Of a stretch of 64,000 bases of DNA, positions 46,842 to 54,588 are shown one piece after another. The notes beneath the pieces are model-generated. The model searched no databases, had not been told where the DNA came from, and saw only the letters and a program-made list of their open reading frames with translations. This DNA is from Nitrospinia bacterium. GTDB taxonomy: Bacteria > Nitrospinota > Nitrospinia > Nitrospinales > JAJDAT01. Where the stretch lies: contig JAJDAT010000004.1 in assembly GCA_029261715.1 (NCBI GenBank), forward strand, positions 62,001 to 126,000. The letters are read 5' to 3'. Made by a program: the position numbers and the translations under genes. The stretch's first letter is position 1. Every line of letters starts with the position of its first letter.

Positions 46842-47981
46842 CTATGCCGTTTGCAACACAGGAATTTTTTCTAAGCTTTTTAGTTTGATTTTATGATTCA
46901 GCTTTGGAAAATGATCGCCTAAGGCTTGAACAAGTTTTTGACATCCATGGCTCAATACATCTGTAGTTGGTAATTGAAACTTCTTCTCATAAACCGCTAC
47001 GATTTGCCGCATTTCTTCCTCCGCTAAGCTCTCATGGCTTAATGCAAGAGCCATCACTTTAGCTTTAGAAATTTCCTCAATCAGCTTAATTTCATGTGCA
47101 ACAGTCGGCATTGCCAAGTTTGGAAAATCGCATCGAAACTTCCTAGCCGGTGGATGTTGAAGAATAACGCCATCAGGCATACTTCCTTTCAAAATTCCGA
47201 GAGATCCCATAAAAGCGGGATGACTAACGGAGCTCTGCCCTTCGACTAAAATAATGTCTGGCTTTTCATTTTCAAATGCCTGAACAACAGAGTTTTCTAT
47301 TTCACCCACTACAAACTGGGCAATTAAAGCGTCAATCGCTACCCCATACTTGGCACCTTGAATCAAACTAGTTTGACCTGTCGCAATGAGTACCGATTTT
47401 ATGCCAAGGTTATTTAAAGTCTTGTTAAGTTCCACTGCGGTAGTCATTTTTCCACAAGCGCAATCGGTGCCTAAAAAGGCAATTACAGGAACATTTACTT
47501 CGGATATTCGGCCTGTAAAGACATGCAAATCTTTTAACTCAGGAGGTTTTCTGATGTCTTTAATTTGAATACCGTTTTGAGCGGCCTTCAAGGAAAGCTC
47601 TTGATCTTCAGAAAAGAACTGGTGAAGACCATTAATAATATCCATCCCGTTTTCCATAGCTTCTACAATTAGAGATCGTTCTTTATTTGATATATAAGTA
47701 TCTAACGGAGCTTTTCCATAGATGTAACAACTAGGAACCTCTGTAAGCTCGCTAAGGGCATCGTCTAAATCGGCAAAAATTGGAATACCGCTTTTTTCTT
47801 CTCCCAGCGCTTCTCCAGCATCTTTACCAGCTAACGAACTATCAATAACGCCAACAATTGAATAGAGTTCAGATTGCCTGATTAATGCCGCAGCCGTTTT
47901 CCCATCCACCAAACCGAATTGACTTTCACAGTAAACTAAGGCAGTTTTTTTCTTCTCGGATATTAAATTAATTTCCATCAT
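46842..47981 (-). CDS. DUF1611 family protein (DgcN-like)
   Basis: A 379-aa protein. An N-terminal Rossmann-like domain (ALVYCESQFGLVDGKTAAAL) precedes the DUF1611 core with the P-loop-like LGTDCACGKMTTAVELNK, IATGQTSLIQGAKYGVAIDA, ILVEGQSSVSHPAFMGS and a PTVAHEIKLIE strand. A family member, DgcN, was described in D-glutamate breakdown in marine bacteria as an acetyltransferase acting before the dehydrogenase DgcA. The racemase neighbour suggests the same kind of D-amino-acid role here; this is inference. Confidence 0.8.
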   Translation of the reverse strand: MMEINLISEKKKTALVYCESQFGLVDGKTAAALIRQSELYSIVGVIDSSLAGKDAGEALGEEKSGIPIFADLDDALSELTEVPSCYIYGKAPLDTYISNKERSLIVEAMENGMDIINGLHQFFSEDQELSLKAAQNGIQIKDIRKPPELKDLHVFTGRISEVNVPVIAFLGTDCACGKMTTAVELNKTLNNLGIKSVLIATGQTSLIQGAKYGVAIDALIAQFVVGEIENSVVQAFENEKPDIILVEGQSSVSHPAFMGSLGILKGSMPDGVILQHPPARKFRCDFPNLAMPTVAHEIKLIEEISKAKVMALALSHESLAEEEMRQIVAVYEKKFQLPTTDVLSHGCQKLVQALGDHFPKLNHKIKLKSLEKIPVLQTA

Positions 47982-48347
47982 TATTGCTTTCCATTTATTC
48001 TCATATTTTAAAAAAGCTTCTTGAGTAATAACTAAACTTCATTAAAATCTAAGATTTTTGTTATTCGGAACCCATGTATCAATCGCCCTATGAGTTTGAA
48101 TGAATCGTTTTTCTAGCTGCTATATTAATTTTATCGGAGTTTGGGTTTAGCTTTTGTTCTCGATACGCATATATTTTCCTTGGAATTTTTGAAGTGCATT
48201 CATTTATTGTCATTCATATCCGGCTATTGCGTTTCTAAACATATTAAATGGTTTTAAAAAGTGGCCAAAAGTTCAATTGAGCTCTTGATAAACTCGATAG
48301 TTTTGAAAACTCAATCAAATGGAGAACCTAATGACCACTTTTAAAAA
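47982..48347. other. Non-coding stretch with inverted repeat
   Basis: Between DUF1611 and the 43-aa microprotein. An inverted repeat (about 48251-48263, TTTTAAAAAGTGG, with 48335-48346, CCACTTTTAAAA) encloses about 70 nt and reaches up to the microprotein stop codon; it could be its termination or a 3' structure. Nothing else was recognised. Confidence 0.35.
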
Positions 48348-48479
48348 TTATCCTCTAGGCCAAAACAACTTAAACTTGGTAAAGCGTTTTACCTTAGGCC
48401 AACTGTCTTTTATTTTATCTATAAAAATACTGAACACAGAAACTCTCGTGATGCCAAACATCGACGTTGCTCCATCCAT
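48348..48479 (-). CDS. KDSW microprotein, copy 1 (43 aa)
   Basis: A 43-aa frame: MDGATSMFGITRVSVFSIFI, KDSW at residues 24-27, then a basic tail ending LFWPRG. Its partner at 51362-51481 also starts MD and has KDSW at exactly 24-27 without gaps. AGAGG lies 7 nt before the ATG. Both copies sit 32 nt after the same structured leader block. The N-terminal half is hydrophobic and may insert in a membrane. Unknown family. Confidence 0.5.
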   Translation of the reverse strand: MDGATSMFGITRVSVFSIFIDKIKDSWPKVKRFTKFKLFWPRG

Positions 48480-48510
48480 AACAATACCTCTAGAATCGTA
48501 CTTTTTATCT

Positions 48511-48600
48511 TAAGCGCGAGAAGAGCGCTTGGTCCTTGGTTATCTTTTAGCCTTCACACTTATGCCGGATTCCTCACATAAGCAGATAAAACCTTCAGAA
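48511..48600 (-). ncRNA. Conserved leader block, copy 1, before the KDSW microprotein
   Basis: Read on the minus strand this block shares with 51511-51620 the strings TGAAGGT, CTTATGTGAGGAA, CCGGCA and GGACCAAGC in the same order, ending in a hairpin: GCGCTT with AAGCGC (plus-strand 48512-48517 and 48525-48530). The other copy has AAGCAT with ATGCTT at the same place, so two base pairs change together. The block ends exactly 32 nt before the microprotein ATG in both copies. It may be a leader RNA or, less likely, a DNA operator/promoter. Confidence 0.55.
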
Positions 48601-48630
48601 CAAAACTCCATTCAAATAAAAAGGACCGCA

Positions 48631-48942
48631 TCAATTTTCATTCTTTTCGTAAGAGGGCGATAATCCTTCCAATTTTCGATCAATCTCACTAACCCCTCGC
48701 TCAATATCGTTTACTTTAGATTCAATGTATCCCACCATTCTTTCTATAGTATTAACCCCATCCAAACTTTTGATTGAATTTTTCCTGGCGGAATTACAGT
48801 CAGAATTATTACCATTCTCTGAGATAGCAGTATTTTCTTTTGCCCCTACGTCAGACGGTTTAATCCATGGGGTTAACCCGTTCAAAAATAGACCACATAT
48901 AAGAGCGATCATCAAAAACTTTGTATTGCGGTCGACATTCAT
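48631..48942 (-). CDS. Small membrane-anchored coiled-coil protein
   Basis: A 103-aa protein from ATG 48942, which follows GGAG by 8 nt; four further in-frame codons lie upstream. An N-terminal membrane helix (FLMIALICGLFLNGLTPWI) is followed by a polar, coiled-coil tail (IERMVGYIESKVNDIERGVS; EIDRKLEGL). Homologous-looking small proteins exist in marine delta-like genomes but have no known role. In the duplicated module it takes the place occupied by the 56-aa membrane protein in the second copy. Confidence 0.65.
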   Translation of the reverse strand: MNVDRNTKFLMIALICGLFLNGLTPWIKPSDVGAKENTAISENGNNSDCNSARKNSIKSLDGVNTIERMVGYIESKVNDIERGVSEIDRKLEGLSPSYEKNEN

Positions 48943-49028
48943 AACTTTCTCCATAAATATTTAAGTTGCGTCGCAACCTGAGAGCTGTTCAGTAGGAACC
49001 TTGACTTAATTATTTCTTTATTGGCCAA

Positions 49029-49544
49029 TCAACTTTTATCATGCAACTGTCTTGGAACCGCATAGCCAAGTTTTTTACAACGCTCTCGCACTGATTTGTA
49101 GGGCATACCTTTGGCAAGAACATAACGCTCAGCTCGAATAAACCAAAATGCAAGTCCACCCGTATTGTGACTAGGTTGCGATGGATCACTTCCTGCTCTA
49201 ACACCTAACGATCCTTTTCGACCCGTTTTCTGCCAACCACGAGACTCCATGATCATACGAACAACTACGCCGATGGCTTGTCTTAATCGTTTGCTTCTTT
49301 GAGTCTCTATCTCTTCCAAGGTTTTATCTATGTCCGGGTGTGACTCAAGCTCCCGAATAACGCCAGCTAAAGGAGGTCTGTCGTGGTGGATTTCGGATTC
49401 CTCCATCCGACGTTGCTTGCCGTCATTATTAAAAAATTCAAGAACTGCTTCAAAAGGCTGGGCTGTATCTTTCACAACATCGGAAAACGTTCTGCCTTGT
49501 AGGTCGTCGAGAAATTTATCGCGTGTGATGATTACGCTTGGCAA
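49029..49544 (-). CDS. 171-aa protein of unknown family, copy 1
   Basis: A 171-aa protein starting at TTG 49544; the second copy has ATG at the equivalent base and an in-frame stop 12-14 codons upstream, which fixes the start. Conserved blocks with copy 2: FLDDLQGRTFSDVVKD, MEESEIHHDRPPLAGV, RLRQAIGVVVRMIMESRGWQ, GRKGSLGVRAGSDPSQPSHN and FWFIRAERYVLAKGMPYKSV. The HHDRPP and RGW blocks look functional; the C-terminus resembles a small helix-turn-helix (YKSVRERCKKLGY). No family was recognised. A TTGTATC-repeat operator lies 48 nt upstream. Confidence 0.7.
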   Translation of the reverse strand: MPSVIITRDKFLDDLQGRTFSDVVKDTAQPFEAVLEFFNNDGKQRRMEESEIHHDRPPLAGVIRELESHPDIDKTLEEIETQRSKRLRQAIGVVVRMIMESRGWQKTGRKGSLGVRAGSDPSQPSHNTGGLAFWFIRAERYVLAKGMPYKSVRERCKKLGYAVPRQLHDKS

Positions 49545-49591
49545 TTTGGGATCAAATTTATCGATGTTGTCATTTTCTTTATGTCTCTAAG

Positions 49592-49623
49592 GATACAATT
49601 TTTGTATCTTCAATAATTGTATC
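49592..49623. promoter_or_regulatory. TTGTATC repeat operator, copy 1
   Basis: GATACAA (49592-49598) and TTGTATC (49602-49608) form a palindrome with a 3-nt centre; a second TTGTATC follows at 49617-49623 after 8 nt. The same layout with the same spacings occurs at 52585-52616 upstream of copy 2 of the 171-aa gene. It looks like the binding site of a repressor, perhaps the 171-aa protein itself. Confidence 0.5.
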
Positions 49624-49721
49624 TCTTTTTAAGATAAAAGCAAGAATAAAACATTGGATACGTCAATCTGGATATGTTGGAGCATTGATTTTTAAGGCGA
49701 GATCACTCAACAAAGTTTATC

Positions 49722-51110
49722 TTAAAACTTGCCGGAAGCCACCAACGCTTGGGTCTTCTGTGGTCCAGTTTCTGCTTTAGGATATTTTCCACTAGAAGAC
49801 CATAAGCATAATAGCCCAGTCCCTGCGGAAAAAACCGATGCCGACAAGATACCAAACTTAGCTTCATTAATTAGGCTGGGGTTAAAAGCCAGGTTGGCAA
49901 TGAACAGTGCCATAGTGAAACCAATACCTGCTAGCAGACCTCCGCCAGCCAATAATCTCCAATTGAGATCTGAAGGGATTACTGCCATACCCGTGCGGAC
50001 TGCAAACCAACTGAAGCTCAAAACACCAATGGGTTTGCCAAATGCGAATCCCACAAACACAGCAACTGTGATGGAGTTTTCAAAACTAGCGAAGGATAAT
50101 GGTATCCCAGCGTTAGCAAATGCGAAGAGTGGCATGACTATAAAAGCGACCCATGGGTGTAGCATTATTTCCAGTTGTTCGACCGGAGACAGTGTTTCAC
50201 GCGCCGCAACCTCAGCCATTTGCAATGCCTTACGACCCTCTGTATTTTCACTCCAGTGGTCGCCGGGTGGATACGCAACCACTCGATCAAATATGGCATG
50301 CAATCGATTATCGCTGATCCACCTTCCGGTGGGTGTCATCAAGCCGAGAATAACGCCAGTAACGGTAGGATGAATTCCGGACGAGTCAACAGCAAGCCAG
50401 ATGATACCGCCCACAAGAAAATAAATCGCAATGCTACGAATGCCGAGTAATGCCATTCCGCGCACTATTCCAAAACCAACTGCGGCAAGCGTTAAAGCCT
50501 GCCAATTGATTTGACTACCGTAACCAATGGCTACAACCAGAATTGCTCCGATGTCGTCAAAAATTGCCAAAGATAGCATAAACACACGCAAACTTTTGGG
50601 GATACGCCACCCGAGCAATGCCAAACAACCTATGACAAACGCCGTGTCGGTAGCCATCACTGTTCCCCAACCATTTTGACCAGGTTGACCCGACTGTAGT
50701 AATAAATAAAAGACGGCAGGCACGAGCATTCCACCCAAGGCAGCCATGATAGACAGCGCAGCTATACGCGGGTTGCGTAGTTCACCCAGTACCAATTCCC
50801 GCTTGAGTTCCAGGGCAACCAGAAAAAAGAACAGAGTCATTAAAGCGTCATTAATCCATTCTCGTATTGAGCGAGAGAATTCCAAAGAACCAATCTGTAT
50901 ACCCACTGGTGTTTCCCAGATAGCAAAAAAATGTTGGCTCCAGGGTGAATTAGATAAGACTAAGGCCGCAATGGTAAAAAACAGGAGAATTCCACCGGAA
51001 GCAACCTCTATTTGTAAAAAACGTGCAAACGGGTTTGACATCCAATTAACGAGCTCTAGTGGAAGTCGAGGTCGCTTTACAATTACTTTTAATTTTTTTT
51101 CGACAGTCAT
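49722..51110 (-). CDS. nhaA: Na+/H+ antiporter NhaA
   Basis: A 462-aa protein with about 12 membrane segments. Key acidic residues are intact: ATDTAFVIG (Asp155, equivalent to E. coli Asp133) and FDDIGAILV (Asp185-Asp186, equivalent to Asp163-Asp164), and ALELKRELVLGEL follows helix II. It exports sodium or lithium in exchange for protons. A 30-residue N-terminal tail and a longer loop near residue 300 explain the extra length over 388 residues. Base composition is clearly more GC-rich than the neighbouring DNA, suggesting acquisition. It lies between the two copies of the 171-aa module. Confidence 0.92.
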   Translation of the reverse strand: MTVEKKLKVIVKRPRLPLELVNWMSNPFARFLQIEVASGGILLFFTIAALVLSNSPWSQHFFAIWETPVGIQIGSLEFSRSIREWINDALMTLFFFLVALELKRELVLGELRNPRIAALSIMAALGGMLVPAVFYLLLQSGQPGQNGWGTVMATDTAFVIGCLALLGWRIPKSLRVFMLSLAIFDDIGAILVVAIGYGSQINWQALTLAAVGFGIVRGMALLGIRSIAIYFLVGGIIWLAVDSSGIHPTVTGVILGLMTPTGRWISDNRLHAIFDRVVAYPPGDHWSENTEGRKALQMAEVAARETLSPVEQLEIMLHPWVAFIVMPLFAFANAGIPLSFASFENSITVAVFVGFAFGKPIGVLSFSWFAVRTGMAVIPSDLNWRLLAGGGLLAGIGFTMALFIANLAFNPSLINEAKFGILSASVFSAGTGLLCLWSSSGKYPKAETGPQKTQALVASGKF

Positions 51111-51152
51111 GTCTTATGATTAATCATATAAATGAAATTCCAAAGAGTTAAA

Positions 51153-51177
51153 TTATTGGTTATCCAATAACGATAAC
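51153..51177 (-). promoter_or_regulatory. Mutually exclusive hairpins in the nhaA leader
   Basis: TTATTGG (51153-51159) pairs with CCAATAA (51164-51170), while GTTATC (51159-51164) pairs with GATAAC (51172-51177). The two overlap and cannot form together, as in an expression platform. The nhaA start is 43 nt away. Confidence 0.35.
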
Positions 51178-51254
51178 TAGAACAAAAAGATTGAAAATAT
51201 TTATTCTAAGGAGAACCTGTTCTTAAAATTTCATTAATTCCGCAATAAAGGGGA

Positions 51255-51284
51255 AAAGAGCTTGAAAATATACCCAAGCTCTTT
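51255..51284 (-). terminator. Terminator between the KDSW microprotein and nhaA
   Basis: A perfect 10-bp stem: AAAGAGCTTG (51255-51264) with CAAGCTCTTT (51275-51284), loop 10 nt. On the minus strand the stem ends in TTTT before CCCC. It lies 77 nt after the microprotein stop. Confidence 0.6.
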
Positions 51285-51361
51285 AGAGCTGCAGAGTCTT
51301 GAAGGATGGTAAAGCGGCTTAATTTTAAAGGAGGAGAACTTCAACGGGCCAAGGAAGTTGA

Positions 51362-51481
51362 CTATTGGACACGCTCACTATTGGGAATTGCTTTTTTTCC
51401 CCAACTGTCTTTCATGGAGAATAGTAAAAGCCCAATAATAGAAATTAAAGTAAGAATTCCCTTTAACAAAGTTGAATCCAT
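51362..51481 (-). CDS. KDSW microprotein, copy 2 (39 aa)
   Basis: A 39-aa frame: MDSTLLKGILTLISIIGLLL then KDSW at 24-27 and a short polar end (AIPNSERVQ). It has one membrane helix (residues about 5-21). AGAG lies 10-13 nt before the ATG. Position, start residues and the KDSW motif align with copy 1 at 48348-48479 without gaps. Too short for standard gene finders. Confidence 0.5.
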   Translation of the reverse strand: MDSTLLKGILTLISIIGLLLFSMKDSWGKKAIPNSERVQ

Positions 51482-51510
51482 AATAATTTTCTCTGGATTA
51501 TATTGTGCCT

Positions 51511-51620
51511 AAAAAGCATCGTTAAATGCTTGGTCCATGATTGAAATTTGGCGCCATAGGCCCGTGCCGGTTTCCTCACATAAGCCAGTGGACAATCAAA
51601 ACGGTAATACCTTCAATTTA
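51511..51620 (-). ncRNA. Conserved leader block, copy 2, before the KDSW microprotein
   Basis: Same order of blocks as 48511-48600 on the minus strand: TGAAGGT, CTTATGTGAGGAA, CCGGCA, GGACCAAGC, then the hairpin AAGCAT/ATGCTT (51514-51519, 51526-51531). It ends 32 nt before the ATG at 51481. An alternative reading: minus-strand TTAACG in the hairpin loop and TATAAT 17 nt later look like a promoter, so the block could act at DNA level. Confidence 0.5.
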
Positions 51621-51727
51621 AATAGTTCGCGACTATTCGATTTGTTAAATTTTTTCATTCTTCTCTAATTATGGTTTATTCAATATCTAAAACATATTTC
51701 TTAATAAGAACTTGTTCCAATCATTTT

Positions 51728-51898
51728 TTAGCTAATAGAGTTGAGGGCGATCAACCGTAATGTATATCCCTGAATAGAAATCGCGATAGCTGAAAGGGTT
51801 ACCGGCAAAAAAGAGTTTTCTCGATTTAGAGAAACTCCAAGCACAATAAAATTTAGAATCATTGAAGCAAGCAAGGCATAAAAAGCGTTAATTTCCAT
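51728..51898 (-). CDS. Small membrane protein, 56 aa
   Basis: A 56-aa frame below usual gene-finder limits. A strong Shine-Dalgarno (AAGGGGAG) lies 5 nt before the ATG. Two hydrophobic segments: FYALLASMILNFIVLGV and VTLSAIAISIQGYTLRLIAL. It occupies the same place in this module as the 103-aa membrane protein in the other copy, between the 171-aa gene and the conserved leader block. Function unknown. Confidence 0.6.
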   Translation of the reverse strand: MEINAFYALLASMILNFIVLGVSLNRENSFLPVTLSAIAISIQGYTLRLIALNSIS

Positions 51899-52025
51899 TC
51901 TCCCCTTATTAGGAGTTAGTCTTTCCTAGCGGAAAAACCATCTACCAATGAGCTCCACCGCCAATTTGATTAGGTAGCAAAACTTGACCTTATGAGTCAT
52001 TAACCATACTTTATAAAATTCGACG

Positions 52026-52541
52026 TTATTTTCTGCTACTCGGTTGTCTTGGCACCGGGAACCCTAGAGATTTGCAACGCTCTCGAACTGATTTGTAGGG
52101 CATACCTTCGGCAAGAACATAACGTTCAGCGCGAATAAACCAAAATGCTAGTCCACCCGTATTGTGACTGGGTTGCGATGGATTACTTCCCGCTCTAACG
52201 CCTAACGATCCTTTTCGACCCGTTTTCTGCCAACCGCGATCCTCCATGATAATGCGAACAACTACGCCAATAGCTTGTCTTAATCGTTTGTTTTTCTGAA
52301 TATGAACTTTTGATAAGAACTGATTAATGGTTGGCTCCGATTCAAGCTCTCGAACAATGCCCGCTAATGGAGGTCTATCATGATGAATTTCAGATTCCTC
52401 CATTCGGCGTTGCCTTTCCACATTATTAAAAAACTCGAGAACCGCAAGAAAAGGCTGTTCAGAATCTTTCACCACATCGGAAAACGTTCTACCTTGTAGG
52501 TCTTTCAAAAACTTATCTTGTGAAATATTTACTTTTCGCAT
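52026..52541 (-). CDS. 171-aa protein of unknown family, copy 2
   Basis: A 171-aa paralogue of 49029-49544, starting at ATG 52541. Sequence identity is high over the middle and C-terminal half (HHDRPPLAGIVRELES; GRKGSLGVRAGSNPSQPSHN; GLAFWFIRAERYVLAEGMPY) and lower at residues 70-90. GWQKTGRKGSLGVR is invariant. As in copy 1, the TTGTATC operator lies 44 nt upstream and a small membrane gene follows. Function unknown. Confidence 0.7.
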   Translation of the reverse strand: MRKVNISQDKFLKDLQGRTFSDVVKDSEQPFLAVLEFFNNVERQRRMEESEIHHDRPPLAGIVRELESEPTINQFLSKVHIQKNKRLRQAIGVVVRIIMEDRGWQKTGRKGSLGVRAGSNPSQPSHNTGGLAFWFIRAERYVLAEGMPYKSVRERCKSLGFPVPRQPSSRK

Positions 52542-53141
52542 TTTGGATTCAGACTTATCAATATCTATGCCACACTAATAATAACATACAAATTTTGTAT
52601 CTTCAAATATTGTATCTTTTATCTCATCAAAAGCATGAGTAGCGCTATGAAAACACTTGGAGCAATTCAGTTTTAATAGAAAGGAGACTTTATTAAAAAA
52701 AGGAAAGTTCCCTTGATGAAACATATCGTAAATTTACCAAAGGACTTAGAAACAAGCCAAGGGTTTTTCCACAAGTCCTAAAAATATTTAAAATGCTAGA
52801 AAAGAATCAAAATCTCTATCCAACAAAATATGTACTCTATTTAAACTATATTTTAAATAGATAGGTTTTTACAGGAGTTTTAATTCTCAAGTTTAAAGGA
52901 AGGTTAGTTGCTTTTATACTCTCCAATTTTTAAAAAAAATTTTCTAAATTCTACATTTGAAAGGGGCAAACTCAGTAGTAATCATAACTTTAAGAAGAGT
53001 TCTAGTAAATCAGCTAAGCTATCAAGGTTTTATCAAGATCGAAGAAAAAGGACTTACAAGAAAAACTGTAACCACTTATATTATTGTTGGGTCGAATCTG
53101 GGTCGATCAGGTGGTCTACTAATGAATAATTGGTAGGCCGA
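52542..53141. other. Stretch without a confident gene
   Basis: It holds the operator below and then about 500 nt of AT-rich DNA. A 73-residue plus-strand frame (52908-53129) has a basic composition and no ribosome site; it is probably not a gene. A decayed coding remnant is possible. Confidence 0.35.
52585..52616. promoter_or_regulatory. TTGTATC repeat operator, copy 2
   Basis: CATACAA (52585-52591), TTGTATC (52595-52601) and TTGTATC (52610-52616) with the same 3-nt and 8-nt gaps as at 49592-49623. It stands upstream of the second 171-aa gene. Conservation of spacing in otherwise diverged DNA suggests a protein-binding site. Confidence 0.5.
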
Positions 53142-54584
53142 TTAAGAAACAGCTTTAACAGGAGAGGGGGTTGTTGTCGCTGTTTTAGGGAGAGATATTT
53201 TAAATTTTGTCCCTACCCCCACTTGGCTTTCCACTTCAATGATTCCTTTATGCGCTTCGATAATATATTTTGATATCGCTAGCCCAAGGCCACTACCCCC
53301 CTCTGTTCGAGAACGCGATTTCTCGACTCTATAAAACCGATTAAAAATAAAATCAAGATCTTCCTTTGGAATTCCAATACCTGTGTCTTCTATCGAAAGA
53401 ACAGCCATATCATTTTTATTTTGGAGGTAGACCTTTATTCGGCCTTCGTTAGGAGTGTATTTAATAGCGTTATTTAGCAAATTCCATAACGTTTGCCTTA
53501 ACCGCACTGCGTCGCCAATAATCTCCACTGGTTCTAAAAAAGCAATAATGATTTCAATCTGTTTTTCACTCGCGATTATCTCGGCATGCTTGCAAATGTC
53601 TTCGGTTATTAAAGCTAAATCTAAAGGTTTGAACTCCAATCGAATTTCGGCTTCGTCCGCTTTTGACAAATAAAACAAGTCTTCTAGAATTTTGGACATA
53701 TAGTTAATTTCTTCCAAATTACTCGAAATAACTTCCTGATATTCTTCCGGAGTACGCACCTTTCTAAGAGCCAATTCGCTTTGCCCTTTTAAGACGGTCA
53801 ATGGAGTTCTTAACTCATGAGAAGCGTCACTACTAAATTGCCTAACCTGAATAAAAAAGTTTTCCAACCGTTCCAGCATTTCGTTAAAAGTTTGCGCTAG
53901 CCGCCCTATCTCATCCTGGGCATCTGGAACAGGTATTCTCCTACTTAGATCAGCCCCACTGCCAATTTTTCTAGCGGTTTGATTTATTTTATCCACGGGT
54001 CGAAGAGCTCTTCTAGCCATAAAACCGCCAACTAAAGTCGCTAAAACAAGAACGGCGGGAACTGCCGTGTATAGAAAAATTTTCAGGTTTTTCATAGTTT
54101 CGTTAACCGCCATTAACGAAGTTCCTACCTGGATTAAGTTGACCAACTTTCCCCCACGCAAAACGGGTCTCGTTAAAACTCGAATATTTTGGTTCTCCGA
54201 TAAAGTAAAAGTCTCATACGAGCTCTTCCCCTCCAAAGCTTTTGCATAAGACTCTTCCGTTAAAGGAAACTGGGAAGGTTCAATATTCTTTGAAAGGGAA
54301 CCCACATTTCCTGAGCCATCGTAGATTCGGTAAAATTTATTGATGTTTCCGTAACCTAAGAATTGTTCTAAAAAGTTTTCTAGGCCAGGTAATGGCGCGG
54401 AGGTATATCTGTTTAAAGCCGTTTTTGCAACGACATTTGCGGAAATTTTCAGCGAATTATCAACGCCCTCATAGAGCCTTTTTGAGAGGAAGAAAAAAAG
54501 TAGAAAACTGAAAAGAATTAGGATGCTTCCAAGAAGAGCAACATACCATGCTGTTAACTTTAATCGAACGGAGTAGATTATCAC
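53142..54584 (-). CDS. Sensor histidine kinase, CusS/CopS-like
   Basis: A 480-aa membrane kinase: membrane helix about 10-32 (WYVALLGSILILFSFLLFFFLS), periplasmic sensor about 33-165, second helix about 168-190, HAMP (RRALRPVDKINQTARKIGSG), HisKA with SDASHELRTPLTVLKGQSEL, and HATPase (NLLNNAIKYTPNEGR; DTGIGIPKEDL; GSGLGLAISKYIIEAHKG). It should phosphorylate the adjacent regulator 4 nt upstream. Domain order resembles heavy-metal sensors, but no metal-transport genes are near. Confidence 0.85.
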   Translation of the reverse strand: MIIYSVRLKLTAWYVALLGSILILFSFLLFFFLSKRLYEGVDNSLKISANVVAKTALNRYTSAPLPGLENFLEQFLGYGNINKFYRIYDGSGNVGSLSKNIEPSQFPLTEESYAKALEGKSSYETFTLSENQNIRVLTRPVLRGGKLVNLIQVGTSLMAVNETMKNLKIFLYTAVPAVLVLATLVGGFMARRALRPVDKINQTARKIGSGADLSRRIPVPDAQDEIGRLAQTFNEMLERLENFFIQVRQFSSDASHELRTPLTVLKGQSELALRKVRTPEEYQEVISSNLEEINYMSKILEDLFYLSKADEAEIRLEFKPLDLALITEDICKHAEIIASEKQIEIIIAFLEPVEIIGDAVRLRQTLWNLLNNAIKYTPNEGRIKVYLQNKNDMAVLSIEDTGIGIPKEDLDFIFNRFYRVEKSRSRTEGGSGLGLAISKYIIEAHKGIIEVESQVGVGTKFKISLPKTATTTPSPVKAVS

Positions 54585-54588
54585 TCGA

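Noticed and set aside
49729-50373. 214-aa plus-strand frame opposite nhaA
   Set aside because: Antisense shadow of a GC-rich gene; the minus strand encodes intact NhaA.
52908-53129. 73-aa plus-strand frame
   Set aside because: Low-complexity basic translation with no start signal or homology.
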